From Uloborus plumipes (taxonomy: Eukaryota; Arthropoda; Arachnida; Araneae; Uloboridae): 64,000 bases of DNA. Below the pieces are notes generated by a model that saw only the letters and a program-made list of their open reading frames with translations, made no database searches and was not told where the DNA came from. The position numbers were made by a program, and so were the translations under genes. Below, piece after piece: positions 55,213 through 64,000 of the stretch. Position 1 is the first letter of the stretch. Every line of letters starts with the position of its first letter. The DNA lies in the NCBI GenBank assembly GCA_038373865.1, contig JAXGGA010003906.1, positions 1-64,000 of the forward strand, read 5' to 3'.

Positions 55213-56884
55213 TCTCTTCTCTATCTCTACTAATAATAAAGCTGAAGGTTTGTCTTTCTTTCTTTCTTTCTATCCTTCTTTCTGTCCTTCTGTCTGTCTG
55301 TTACGCGCGTAGCGCCCAAACCGTTCGTTCGATTTTCATGCCACTTGACACAAAATTAGTTTGTAGCATGTAGTTTTGCACCTCGAAGCGATTTTTCGAA
55401 AATCCCATTTCGTTCTTTTTCTATTCGAATTCTTAGCAGAAATTCGATAAAATAGGGAAGAAATATTTCATACACATTTTCAAGTCTTATGTCATTCGAA
55501 AGCTTGAAATTTTCTGCACAAAATGAAGTTTTATCGAAGTTTCTACGATCATCAGGAGAGCTGTAACAATTGTTTTTAGAATCCCGGAATTCAAGGCTTA
55601 TCTTCAGTAAAGCAAGCCAAACGATTCTAAAATGGTTAATGAAATGAATTATTTTATCAACGGAAATCAACTTTTAATGTTGTTGCCATGGTTACGTTTT
55701 TATTTCGTTTATTTGTTTCGTTCTTTTTCCATTAATAATTTTAAAAATGTATTTGTTTTTGTAGCAATCCAAACTCCAAGCCTTATTAAAATTAGTCAAA
55801 TGAAATACTATAATAAAATCGTGATAAGATGGCACCTGTCAATCAAATGAGGAATCGAGTCCTTTCTTTGAAAAAGGTAGAGAAGGAAGAAACTGACGCG
55901 TAACATTTTTGCGAGTTTAGAGATATTTTGGCGATCTGACGAGTTGTGTAGAAGAGGGAAACATTGTTTAACCAAATGAGGTCAAAAAAGAAACAACATC
56001 ATAGTAAACCATTCTAAATTTATCGTCTGGCAAAACATATTTTATTTCCTTTTTTTTATTTCAATATAAATTGCAGTAAATGGCTTGAGTGAACGAGTTT
56101 GGCTTTTAATTTATCATTTGCTGGTTGATGTTTGTCGATGTTTATTGTTTTTATTATCATGGTGAAGAATAATGCACGAAATTTCTATTATTTTGTTTTT
56201 GAAGTTAGGAAAGAAAACTTTCTTCTTCTTTTAAACTTTGGTAAGATTTCTGTGAGCAGCAAAATTGTTCTTATTTTCTCTTTTGGCTTATTTTTGTGCA
56301 CCTCCCCTTGGGGTTGCATTCGAATTTCCCCAAGGGGGTTTTTACCCCTTTTATGGGGTAAATCAGTGTTAATTTCAATGCAGACAAAAGTGATATGAAT
56401 TGGCGCGATCACTTGGCGAAATATCGCCAAGCTTTTAGTCGCCAAGTGTTTGACGCCAATTTGGCGACATATCGCCAAGTTGGCGGCAAATTTGGCGAAA
56501 AAATTTATTTTTTTTTTATTTGGGTTCAATTTTGTGCTATTGGCTATATTTTGCGAAAAATCCACTGAATGATGTTAAAATCGGCGATATTTAGGAGATT
56601 AATCATTGAAAAACATTTTTTTGCATTGTTTTGTGGCAAACTAGGGATGTAAATGTTTGAATTGTTATCTTGCTCACTCCAAGCACTATTTTAGCACTTA
56701 AGGCATCTACTAAGAAATTTACACGTAAAAGGAAGTAGTGTGGGGTCCATGCCAAATTTTTATATCATTCTTTAAAAGAATTATAGTTGAATAACTAAAA
56801 TAGAGTATTTTTTCTGTTATATCAATTTTTTACAAATGAATTTTTAATTTTATACCACGGGCAAAGCCGTGCGGGTACCGCTAG
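55213..56884 (+). mobile_element. Non-autonomous Helitron, copy 2
   Basis: Same ends as copy 1: TCTCTTCTCTATCTCTACTA at the start, a TCTG-rich tract, and a CACGG/CCGTG hairpin with GGTACCGCTAG at the end, followed by T. It shows the uninterrupted form of the site where copy 1 carries the 1.5-kb insert, but has about 140 bp (55875-56010) that copy 1 lacks. No Rep/helicase gene. Confidence 0.8.
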
Positions 56885-57121
56885 TGTGTAATAATGGACT
56901 AACTGTTACTGAGTTACATGGGATTGATTAACTGTAACCGTGTTCGGAGATCACGAGAGAACAATAACACGACGATCGCGAGAGGCTTGGCGTCATGTCA
57001 TCAGTGCATGCTAATAATGTCTTAATATAGATCTGTGTGAAGTGTTTATGTTAAATGTGCTGTGGCCGCTAATTTTAGATGTTAATTAAAGTCTAGCGTG
57101 CTAATGCAAACCGTCTCTGTG

Positions 57122-57475
57122 TTTTTTCTTTTTTTTTTTTTTGTCGTGTCTATGACTTAGCCGAACTAAATAACTCCATGGATCCTTATAACTGCTTTGC
57201 GATTTGTTGGATGTTATCGTCATAAAGGTCTACAAGTGACGGCAATACACCAATTTCTCTCAGGTTCGCACTTATTGCTGGACACTCAAAGATATGACAA
57301 GGTGTAAGCTGTGTATCTGGGCAATTGCAACAGTTTCTGTACACCCTTCTACCCTCTCCATCAATCTTCATGCCCCTGTGATGGCCGGTTCTCAGCCTGG
57401 TTAAAGTTTTTGTTATTGGTCGACTTGTATTTATTTCACAAAGCTGGTGTTTCACTTGGATTGATTTATCTCTAA
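57122..57475 (-). pseudogene. 5'-truncated non-LTR retrotransposon, pol C-terminus
   Basis: The minus-strand frame 57455-57186 encodes TLTRLRTGHHRGMK followed by NCCNCPDTQLTPCHIFECPAI, matching the C-terminal zinc-like region of LINE reverse transcriptase proteins. A T-run at 57122-57142 is the poly-A tail on the minus strand. Everything upstream of the pol tail is missing, as usual for abortive target-primed insertion. Confidence 0.75.
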
Positions 57476-57614
57476 GTTTAGATTTCGCTATTGCGTTTGC
57501 ATCTTAGGTCTCTGTGGTTATTCATCACCATACAAACAGAATATGGAGGTCCCTTTAGTTACATCAATGATGGCTTGGGAAAGTCGACACTTTGTTTTTA
57601 ATTATTTTAAAAAG

Positions 57615-58177
57615 TTGCATTTGTTTTATACAGTAAGCCCTCATTAATCCGAACCCCAATAAATCGGTTTCCGGGCTGCTATTTATATGTACAGTCTGTA
57701 AATACAAGACGAGTTATAGCAAAAATGTATTTCTGGAGACTATTTTGTTTATTTGCACAACATTTTCGTAATTTTCTCGTATATAGGTTTAATATCAAAC
57801 AATTATTACATCTCTTCTAATGCTCAAAGAATCTTCGAACTGACATAATTTTAAGCAGAAAATTCGAAGCTTTTGAATTACATAAGACTTGAAATATTTC
57901 TTATTTCATACACATTCCCATTTTGTCAAATTTGTATGAAAAAGGAGCTAGGAATTCGAGTAGAAAAAGAACGAAATGGAATTTTCGAAAAAACGCTTTG
58001 AGGTGCACGTCTTATACTACAAACTAATTTTGTGCCAAATTTTATGAAAATCGACCGAACGGTTTTGGCCCTACGCGCGTCAGACAGACAGAAAGAAATA
58101 AAGAAAGAAAGAAGAAAGGAAAAAAAGACAGACCCACCTTCAGCTTTATCATTAGTAGAAAAGAGAAGATATAGAGA
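57615..58177 (-). mobile_element. Tigger end fragment and Helitron 5' fragment
   Basis: ACAGTAAGCCCTCATTAATC at 57630 resembles a pogo/Tigger terminus without a partner. From about 57800 to 58177 the minus strand repeats the 5' part of the Helitrons above: CTACTAATGATAAAGCTGAA, a TCTGTC-rich tract, the ACGCGCGTAG segment and the ATTCGAATTC region. It is a truncated copy lacking a 3' end. Confidence 0.6.
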
Positions 58178-58336
58178 AGAGAAAATCTATATTTTAGAAA
58201 AGCTCCTGGAGAAGAGATCTAGAGGGAGGGGAGAGAGGGAGAGAAGAGAAGAGATAGAGGAGAAAATCTATAGATCAGAAAAGCTCCTGGGAGAAGATAT
58301 TTAGAGGGAGGACAGAGAGGGAGAGAAGAGAAGAAA
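58178..58336 (+). repeat. Tandem pair of 80-bp purine-rich units
   Basis: GAAAATCTATA, then AAAAGCTCCTGG, AGAGGGAGG and GAGAGGGAGAGAAGAGAAG occur twice in a row (about 58181-58262 and 58263-58336). Confidence 0.7.
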
Positions 58337-59409
58337 AAACTATGCCAAAAAGAGTTTTTGAAATGTTCTTTAAGGCGAAGTAATTTGTAAGTTTAGTTTT
58401 CATAACGTTTATGATACATAATGTTCCACCAACGAAACACAAAAGCAGATGAGACGAAAAAAAAATAAAAAAACATTTTGAAAAATGAGATGAAATTGCA
58501 GCTGTTAAAACGAGACACTAAAATGTACACTTTAGTAAAAACAAACAGTTTGTTTAAACTAAGATAGTTTTTTTTTAAAAGGTAATGAATAGTTTGCTCA
58601 AACACAGCGAAAATTAATCTAACTTTGTTGAGCTCCTGGGATCAGGAAAAAGATTGTGGAAATCGTGCGGAGGCTTTCAAAAAAGAATGTCCGGAATAAA
58701 TGGCGTAGACATATAATGTACTAAAGGAAAAGGTTAATGCCAAGCACTAAAAAATTTTTTCCATCGCAGCAGAAAATAGCGGTGAAATTTAGTAGTTCCC
58801 AGATAAAATAAAAGCTCCGTAGAATTATGGGAGAAAAAAACGTCCCTTTAGAAAGCGATGTTTCAATTTTTTAGTTTCCAGATAGAGCTAAGGATTATGT
58901 GCCAACATTTTTATGTTCTTTGAAAAGGAACTATGTATACAATTCTCTAGATCTTGCATTCGGGAAAATACAGCAAGCTTTTTTTTTTCTTTCGAAATTG
59001 CTTATAAAGAAAATCTGTAGGGGAGAGCGGGGCACAGTGAGACAGTTTTATTTCCTTCCGATATAATTTCTTTAATTTTAACTGTAAAGATATTTTAATT
59101 GCAGAACGTCATTGTAAAACTCTTTAGCAGTCAATGTGAATTTTTGATATTTTCCCCTTATTACATTCCTCTTTAAAAACTTGATTTTCGAAAGGCTCTC
59201 AAGATGTCCCACAGTGCCTCGTGTGGGGCACAGTAAGACAAGGCACTGGGTACAGTGGGACATTGAGAATAGCTAGAGAAAATCAGTTACATCATGCCAA
59301 AGCATCATTACTATTTAATATAGGTTGATGTGTACACAGCCCACAAAACATGTGTAAGCAATTTTTAGACAACAAGATTTAAAAATAGTTGTAATACTGT
59401 GTAAAACAC
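58337..59409. other. Intergenic with GGGGCACAGTGAGAC motifs
   Basis: GGGGCACAGTGAGACA at 59029 recurs as GGGGCACAGTAAGACA at 59225 and GTACAGTGGGACA at 59251, resembling MITE ends, but no complete element is delimited. Nothing else recognised. Confidence 0.4.
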
Positions 59410-59413
59410 ATGT

Positions 59414-62400
59414 GGGTCAATCCATGTCAAATCACCCAGGAAAACGGGATTTTGTAACCCATGTCCTCGGATTTTGATAAAATTTGGTGTATTTAATATT
59501 TTTATGGTGGTGAGTAACCATATGAATTCTTTTGCCCATATGTGATCTGGTTTTTGTTTTACAGGCCGTCAAACTTTTCAAAAAATTGCATTTTCTGTCA
59601 ACCACTAAGCCTAATCTGCATGTATACGTATCTCTTCAGTAAATTGCGACGGGTGCAGAAATCTTTCAATATTTCCAAAAATTCTCAGATATGTTGCTGA
59701 AAGCATGAGGATTTAATAAAAAAATACTTGAAATTTATATAATATAATTTTGTTTGAATAAAATTTGAATAAACTACGACAAGCATTTTTTTTCTGGTGC
59801 AAAACATGAGTTTACTTAAGTGGCATTTCACGAAAAGGCGGAGGTCCTATTCAATAATGGAAGCATTCGAAATGAGCCTGAAGGTGTGTTCTATCATTGC
59901 AAAGAATAAAATTAGTGGTTTTTTTCGTTTTCTTGTTGTTGTTGCACAATATACACATTTCAGTATCAAAATTTTTGAAAAAAGTTCTAGTCATTTTCCT
60001 AACCTAAATTTCACTGAAAAGCAAACATACCTTTATTTTTAAGTGTATTTACAACCCTATTATGCTACTTAAAAATCATCTTAATCCCTTATTAAGCAGA
60101 AAGGAAAGTGATAAATAATTTATGACTCCCAAATTCAATTGTCAAGTTTAGCAAAATTCAGATGCAGAAATAAGATGTGCAAAACATGAATTCACTTTAG
60201 TAGCTTTTTATGAAGAGGCGGAGGTCATATTCAATAATAGAAGCATTCGAAATAAACCTAAAGGTGTGTTCTATCATTACAAAGAACGTAATTAGTGTCT
60301 TTCTTCGTTTTTTTTTTTTTTTTTGTTGCTATTGCACAATATATACATTTCAGGACCAACATTTTTGAAAAAAGTTCTAGTCATTTCCTAACTTAATTTT
60401 CAATATTTTTTGTGTAAAAGAAGCATAGCTCATGCTTTTGTAGCATAAAAATGTATTATATTTATTTTTAATGATTTAAAACTGTATTGAATGTGCGAAG
60501 AAGAGATAGGATAGCACAATCTTTGAAGAAAAAATAACAATGAAAAATATGAGTTTCCGAATATTATCGGATTGTTTGTCTTTGAAGTGTTTGTGTAATC
60601 CTGTTTTCAGCAAATTTAAGGAATATCCTGTTTGCTATTTTAACGCTCGACCTTCCTTGCATTTCCGACGTCGGACAGTACTTGTTGGAGTCACGTTATC
60701 ATGAAATATTCGGAATACTTATTTTGTACATATTCAATCTCTTTTTGAAGAGAATAGTAACATCTTCCAGAATCTTATGTTACGAACCGTTTCACGTAGT
60801 TATTTCATCTAACATCTTACCATTTCTTGGTTATAGTAAAGATAATAGTCCTTTCTTAGGTAAAAGATAGTCTTGCTTCAAGTCCAGCAAAGTCACTTAC
60901 TTGAAAATTTTCAATTTTTTTTTCTTTTAAACTCCAATAGCAAGTGTCGAAAGCTGTATTTGCTCTTAACTGGATGCTGAAATTTCTAGTTTATTTTTAT
61001 TGAATTATGTCTGTCCGGGGCTCTAGCTTTTTAATTATCTCCTATTATTATTTATCAGCGCAAACCAACCTTCCTGAAAAGCGAATCCAATGAAAAACAA
61101 GCAAAAACCCAAACAGAAAACCCACTCACATTCTTTATTCCTCTTATCACTATGACCCATATTTTGATAAAATAAGAAGAGACCTGATACATGCGCAAAT
61201 GCAAGGAAGGTTGAGCGTAAAATTTTCAACCAGTATATTCCTTAAATTTGCAGAAAACAGGATCACACAAACACTTCAAAGAAAAACAATCCAATAATAT
61301 TCAGAAACTCACATTTTTAATTATTGTTTTTACTTTAAAGATTGTGCTATGCTATCTCTTCTTCGCACATTCAATACAATTATAATTCATTAAAACTAAA
61401 TATAATACGTTTTCATGCTACAAAAGCATGCACAATGCTTCTTTTACACAAAAAATATTGAAAATTAAGTTAGGAAAATGAATAAAACTTTTTTCAAAAA
61501 TGTTGGTACCGAAATGTGTATATTGTGCAATAGCAACAAGAAAACGAAAAAAAGCCACTAATTTTATTCTTTGCAATGATAGAACACACCTTTAGGTTTA
61601 TTTCGAATGCTTCTATTATTGAATATGACCTCCGTCTCTTCATAAAAAGCTACTAAAGTGAATTCATGTTTTGCACATCTTTTTTCTGCATCTGATATTT
61701 TGCTGAACTTGACAACTGAATTTGGGAGTCATAAATTATTTCTCACTTTCCATTCTACTTAATAAGGGATTAAGATGATTTTTAAGTAACATAATAGGGT
61801 TGTAAATACACTTAAAAATAAAGGTATGTTTGCTTTTCAGTGAAATTTAGGTTAGGAAAATGACTAGAACTTTTTTTCAAAAATTTTGACACTGAAATGT
61901 GTATATTGTGCAACAGCAACAAGAAAACGAAAAAAACCACTAATTTTATTCTTTGCAATGATAGAACACACCTTCAGGCTCATTTCGAATGCTTCTATTA
62001 TTGAATAGGACCTCCGCCTTTTCGTGAAATGCCACTTAAGTAAACTCATGTTTTGCACAAGAGAAAAAATGCTTGTCGTAGTTTATTCAAATTTTATTCA
62101 AACAAAATTATATTCTATAAATTTCAAGTATTTTTTTATTAAATCCTCATGCTTTCAGCAACATATCTGAGAATTTTTGGAAATATTGAAAGATTTCTGC
62201 ACCCGTCACAACTTACTGAAGAGATACGTATACATGCAGATTAGGCTTAGCGGTTGACAGAAAATGCAATTTTTTGAAAAGTTTGACCGCCTGTAAAACA
62301 AAAACCAGATCACATATGGGCAAAAGAATTCATATGGTTACTTACCACCATAAAAATATTAAATACACCAAATTTTATCAAAATCCGAGGACATGGGTTA

Positions 62401-62431
62401 CATGACCGGGTGAACTGACGTGGAATGACCC
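59414..62431. mobile_element. 3-kb foldback element with 1.25-kb arms
   Basis: 59414-60664 and 61198-62431 are inverted copies over about 1.25 kb each, with a unique centre of about 530 bp. Ends are GGGTCAATCCATGTCA and TGACGTGGAATGACCC, flanked by ATGT (59410-59413 and 62432-62435). The same 62-residue open frame appears in both arms (59797 plus, 62058 minus), simply reflecting the inversion. Within each arm a passage of about 400 bp is itself duplicated (59797-60050 and 60176-60390). No transposase frame. Confidence 0.85.
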
Positions 62432-62695
62432 ATGTGAGAGTCATCACCTCGCCGCAGGCGGCTAGTATGAATAAAATCTACGTTTTTTAACATTGCATTG
62501 TTATTGAAAAACTTTGTATCTTTTTCACGAAACAGTTGTCCTGAAGGAGATTTACCATTGGATCTGCCGACCAACCTTGTCTTGTGGCCAGAGGAATCTG
62601 ACCCGTGTGGGAGGGTTCGGGTTAAAATCCCGGCTCGCACATGAACTTTCTCTCTCTTTTCTTTGCGTGAATGTGTTGTTGTGATGTGAATGGTT

Positions 62696-62988
62696 TCACA
62701 TTTCACATACTCCAGGGTCCCCTGTACCTACCACAACTCGTGGTTTAACCATGATAGAACCCTGAAGAGCGCTCTGTTCCTTTTTGAACCAGAACCAAGG
62801 CTCGAGCAAACCCTTGGTCCAGCACCCGAAGAGGTATCGTTTCACTTGGAAGACTTTGTGGCCATGACATTTTTAACGCCCCTCAGCCACCATTAATCAA
62901 GACGGTGGATCTTTGAACGGCTGGGGATCGAACCTGGGTCCCTCCGGTCACGAGTCCGACGCCTTACCGATCGAGCTACCACGGCCCA
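62696..62988 (-). mobile_element. tRNA-derived SINE, family 1, copy B
   Basis: Minus strand, beginning TGGGCCGTGGTAGCTCGATC with intact A-box and B-box (GGTTCGATCCC). Flanked by a perfect 13-bp duplication GATGTGAATGGTT (62683-62695 and 62989-63001). Body matches copy A at 29647. Confidence 0.88.
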
Positions 62989-63072
62989 GATGTGAATGGT
63001 TGCCTTCCCTATAAACGGTAATGGCGTGTGTGTACTGTAGAAGTAGGACTTCATATGAAATGGGACAGTTAC

Positions 63073-63503
63073 CAGGGGTGATTGTGCTCCGGTATTTTAC
63101 CGGATTTCCGGTATTTTCATGATCGATTCTGGTATTTTCATGGTCGGAAATAAAATATTTTTACTATGCTTTTGTCTTCCCACCTTCGGTATATATTTTT
63201 TTATTTTTCGAGTTTTCGGCGATTTTCCGATAATTACTAATAATATTCATCGAGCAAAAATGTTAAGATGCCATTCTATTGTTTTTGACTAGAAACTATT
63301 TGAAACTATTCGAATGTATGAAATGTGTCTTGTATGTTTATGAAAGACAATTTATTATTAAATATGTCTTATTATGAAATTAGGTGTGCTTAAATAATAG
63401 GAGCCTTGGTTTTTTGAAAAAAGCACCCCCCACCCCCTACACACACACACTTCTTCTCTTCAAAACTTTCAGGTATTTTTTCATGAACTCACAATCACCC
63501 CTG
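63073..63503. mobile_element. hAT-like MITE, 431 bp
   Basis: Termini CAGGGGTGATTGTG and CACAATCACCCCTG are perfect inverted repeats of hAT type. Flanks AGTTAC and AGTTGG hint at a decayed duplication. It lies inside the family-2 SINE copy C. Confidence 0.65.
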
Positions 63504-63614
63504 AGTTGGAAAAGTGACTCAGCGCACCCGAAACCAGCCTAGCTGGCATAAGACAACAGCAACAACAATCTTTGGGTCTTTTCCCCTGTAGTGCATTTTA
63601 TGCTAGCTTTTTGT

Positions 63615-63877
63615 AATTGAATCGTTTATTTCGAAAAGGTAACATCTCTATTTTGATCTCCTCTGTCTCTTTAGAAAATTAAACAGCGCACGGTTCTATT
63701 TTTGACTGTCATAATCAATGGTTATTTGGTAAATTATTGCAGTAATTGTGTACTTAACTAAAGGCATTTTTTCATTGATTATGACATTAAAAAATGTAAC
63801 CGTGCGCTGTTTAATTTTCTAAAGAGACAGAGGAGATCAAAATAGAGATGTTACCTTTTCGAAATAAACGATTCAAT
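63615..63877. repeat. Palindrome with 105-bp arms
   Basis: 63615-63720 and 63773-63877 are near-perfect inverted copies, from AATTGAATCGTTTATTTCG at the outside to GTCATAATCAATG inside, around a 52-base spacer. No target duplication seen. Confidence 0.85.
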
Positions 63878-64000
63878 TGTAGTCAAAACCCTTTTCAAAA
63901 CAACGTGTGTGCGTGTGGTATTGGGGGGGGGGGGGTATCAGCTGATTGAGTCATAGTCTCTGGATCCCCTTAATTTGGAGCCCCTTAATTTTGTATCGTA

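Larger units (their letters stand above)
62565..63571 (+). mobile_element. tRNA-derived SINE, family 2, copy C, doubly interrupted
   Basis: A tRNA-like head with B-box region GGGTTAAAATCCCGGC at 62629-62644, then the CTCTCTCTTTTC, TGTGAATG, TATAAACGG, GTAGGACTTC and GTTGGAAAAGTGAC segments found in copies A and B. It is split by the family-1 SINE at 62696-62988 and by a TIR element at 63073-63503. Confidence 0.65.

Noticed and set aside
59797..60042. 81-residue frame repeated at 62058-61864 as a possible gene pair
   Set aside because: The two lie in opposite arms of the foldback element, so similarity follows from the inversion; no domain is seen.
1..64000. CRISPR arrays, rRNA genes, bacterial contamination
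   Set aside because: No regularly spaced direct repeats with unique spacers, no rRNA-like segments, and introns, SINEs and Helitrons indicate a eukaryotic chromosome.

Overview
This window looks like nuclear DNA of an arthropod. It is AT-rich, with tRNA-derived SINEs, several Helitrons, many foldback and TIR elements, a Ty3/gypsy retrotransposon and a complete Polinton. From the flavour of the repeats I lean towards an arachnid such as a spider, but no sequence here proves the species. There is no bacterial operon structure, rRNA or CRISPR. Nearly everything that can be named is mobile DNA. The only candidate host gene piece is a CpG-rich first exon near 1.2 kb that ends in a strong splice donor.

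Layout: 1-1.3 kb, host-like promoter and first exon. 1.4-8.1 kb, diverged repeats, a PIF/Harbinger-like MITE, a minus-strand Helitron (2710-4053) and a plus-strand Helitron (4697-8088) split by a TIR element. 11.85-21.2 kb, a Ty3/gypsy element on the minus strand with ATAT target duplications. It has several ORF breaks, a TA-flanked foldback element after the integrase, and an ORF1-only non-LTR insert in its 5' LTR. 24-33 kb, small DNA elements with recognisable ends (TA, TTAA and TAA duplications) and a tRNA-SINE. 34.2-50.7 kb, a 16.5-kb Polinton/Maverick flanked by a perfect 6-bp duplication, TACGTT. 50.7-64 kb, more SINEs, MITEs, a second Helitron copy, a LINE 3' fragment, a 3-kb foldback element and a triple nest of elements.

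The Polinton is the centrepiece. Its core genes look intact: protein-primed DNA polymerase B, chromodomain integrase, A32/FtsK-like packaging ATPase, adenain-like protease, major and minor capsid proteins, and small virion-type and membrane proteins. Nine genes from 50.0 to 44.1 kb form one dense minus-strand block. The polymerase gene, also on the minus strand, appears to be spliced: five short phase-0 exons precede a 1269-residue exon that opens with four C2H2 zinc fingers. Divergent from it lies a cargo gene for an AlkB-type 2-oxoglutarate/iron dioxygenase, fused through 19-residue repeats to an unrecognised C-terminal region. Together this suggests a recently mobile, virus-like element with a nucleic-acid demethylase as cargo.

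Starts were set to ATG where the longest open frame began at another codon. Boundaries of repeats are by eye from paired termini and target duplications; those without a duplication are approximate.
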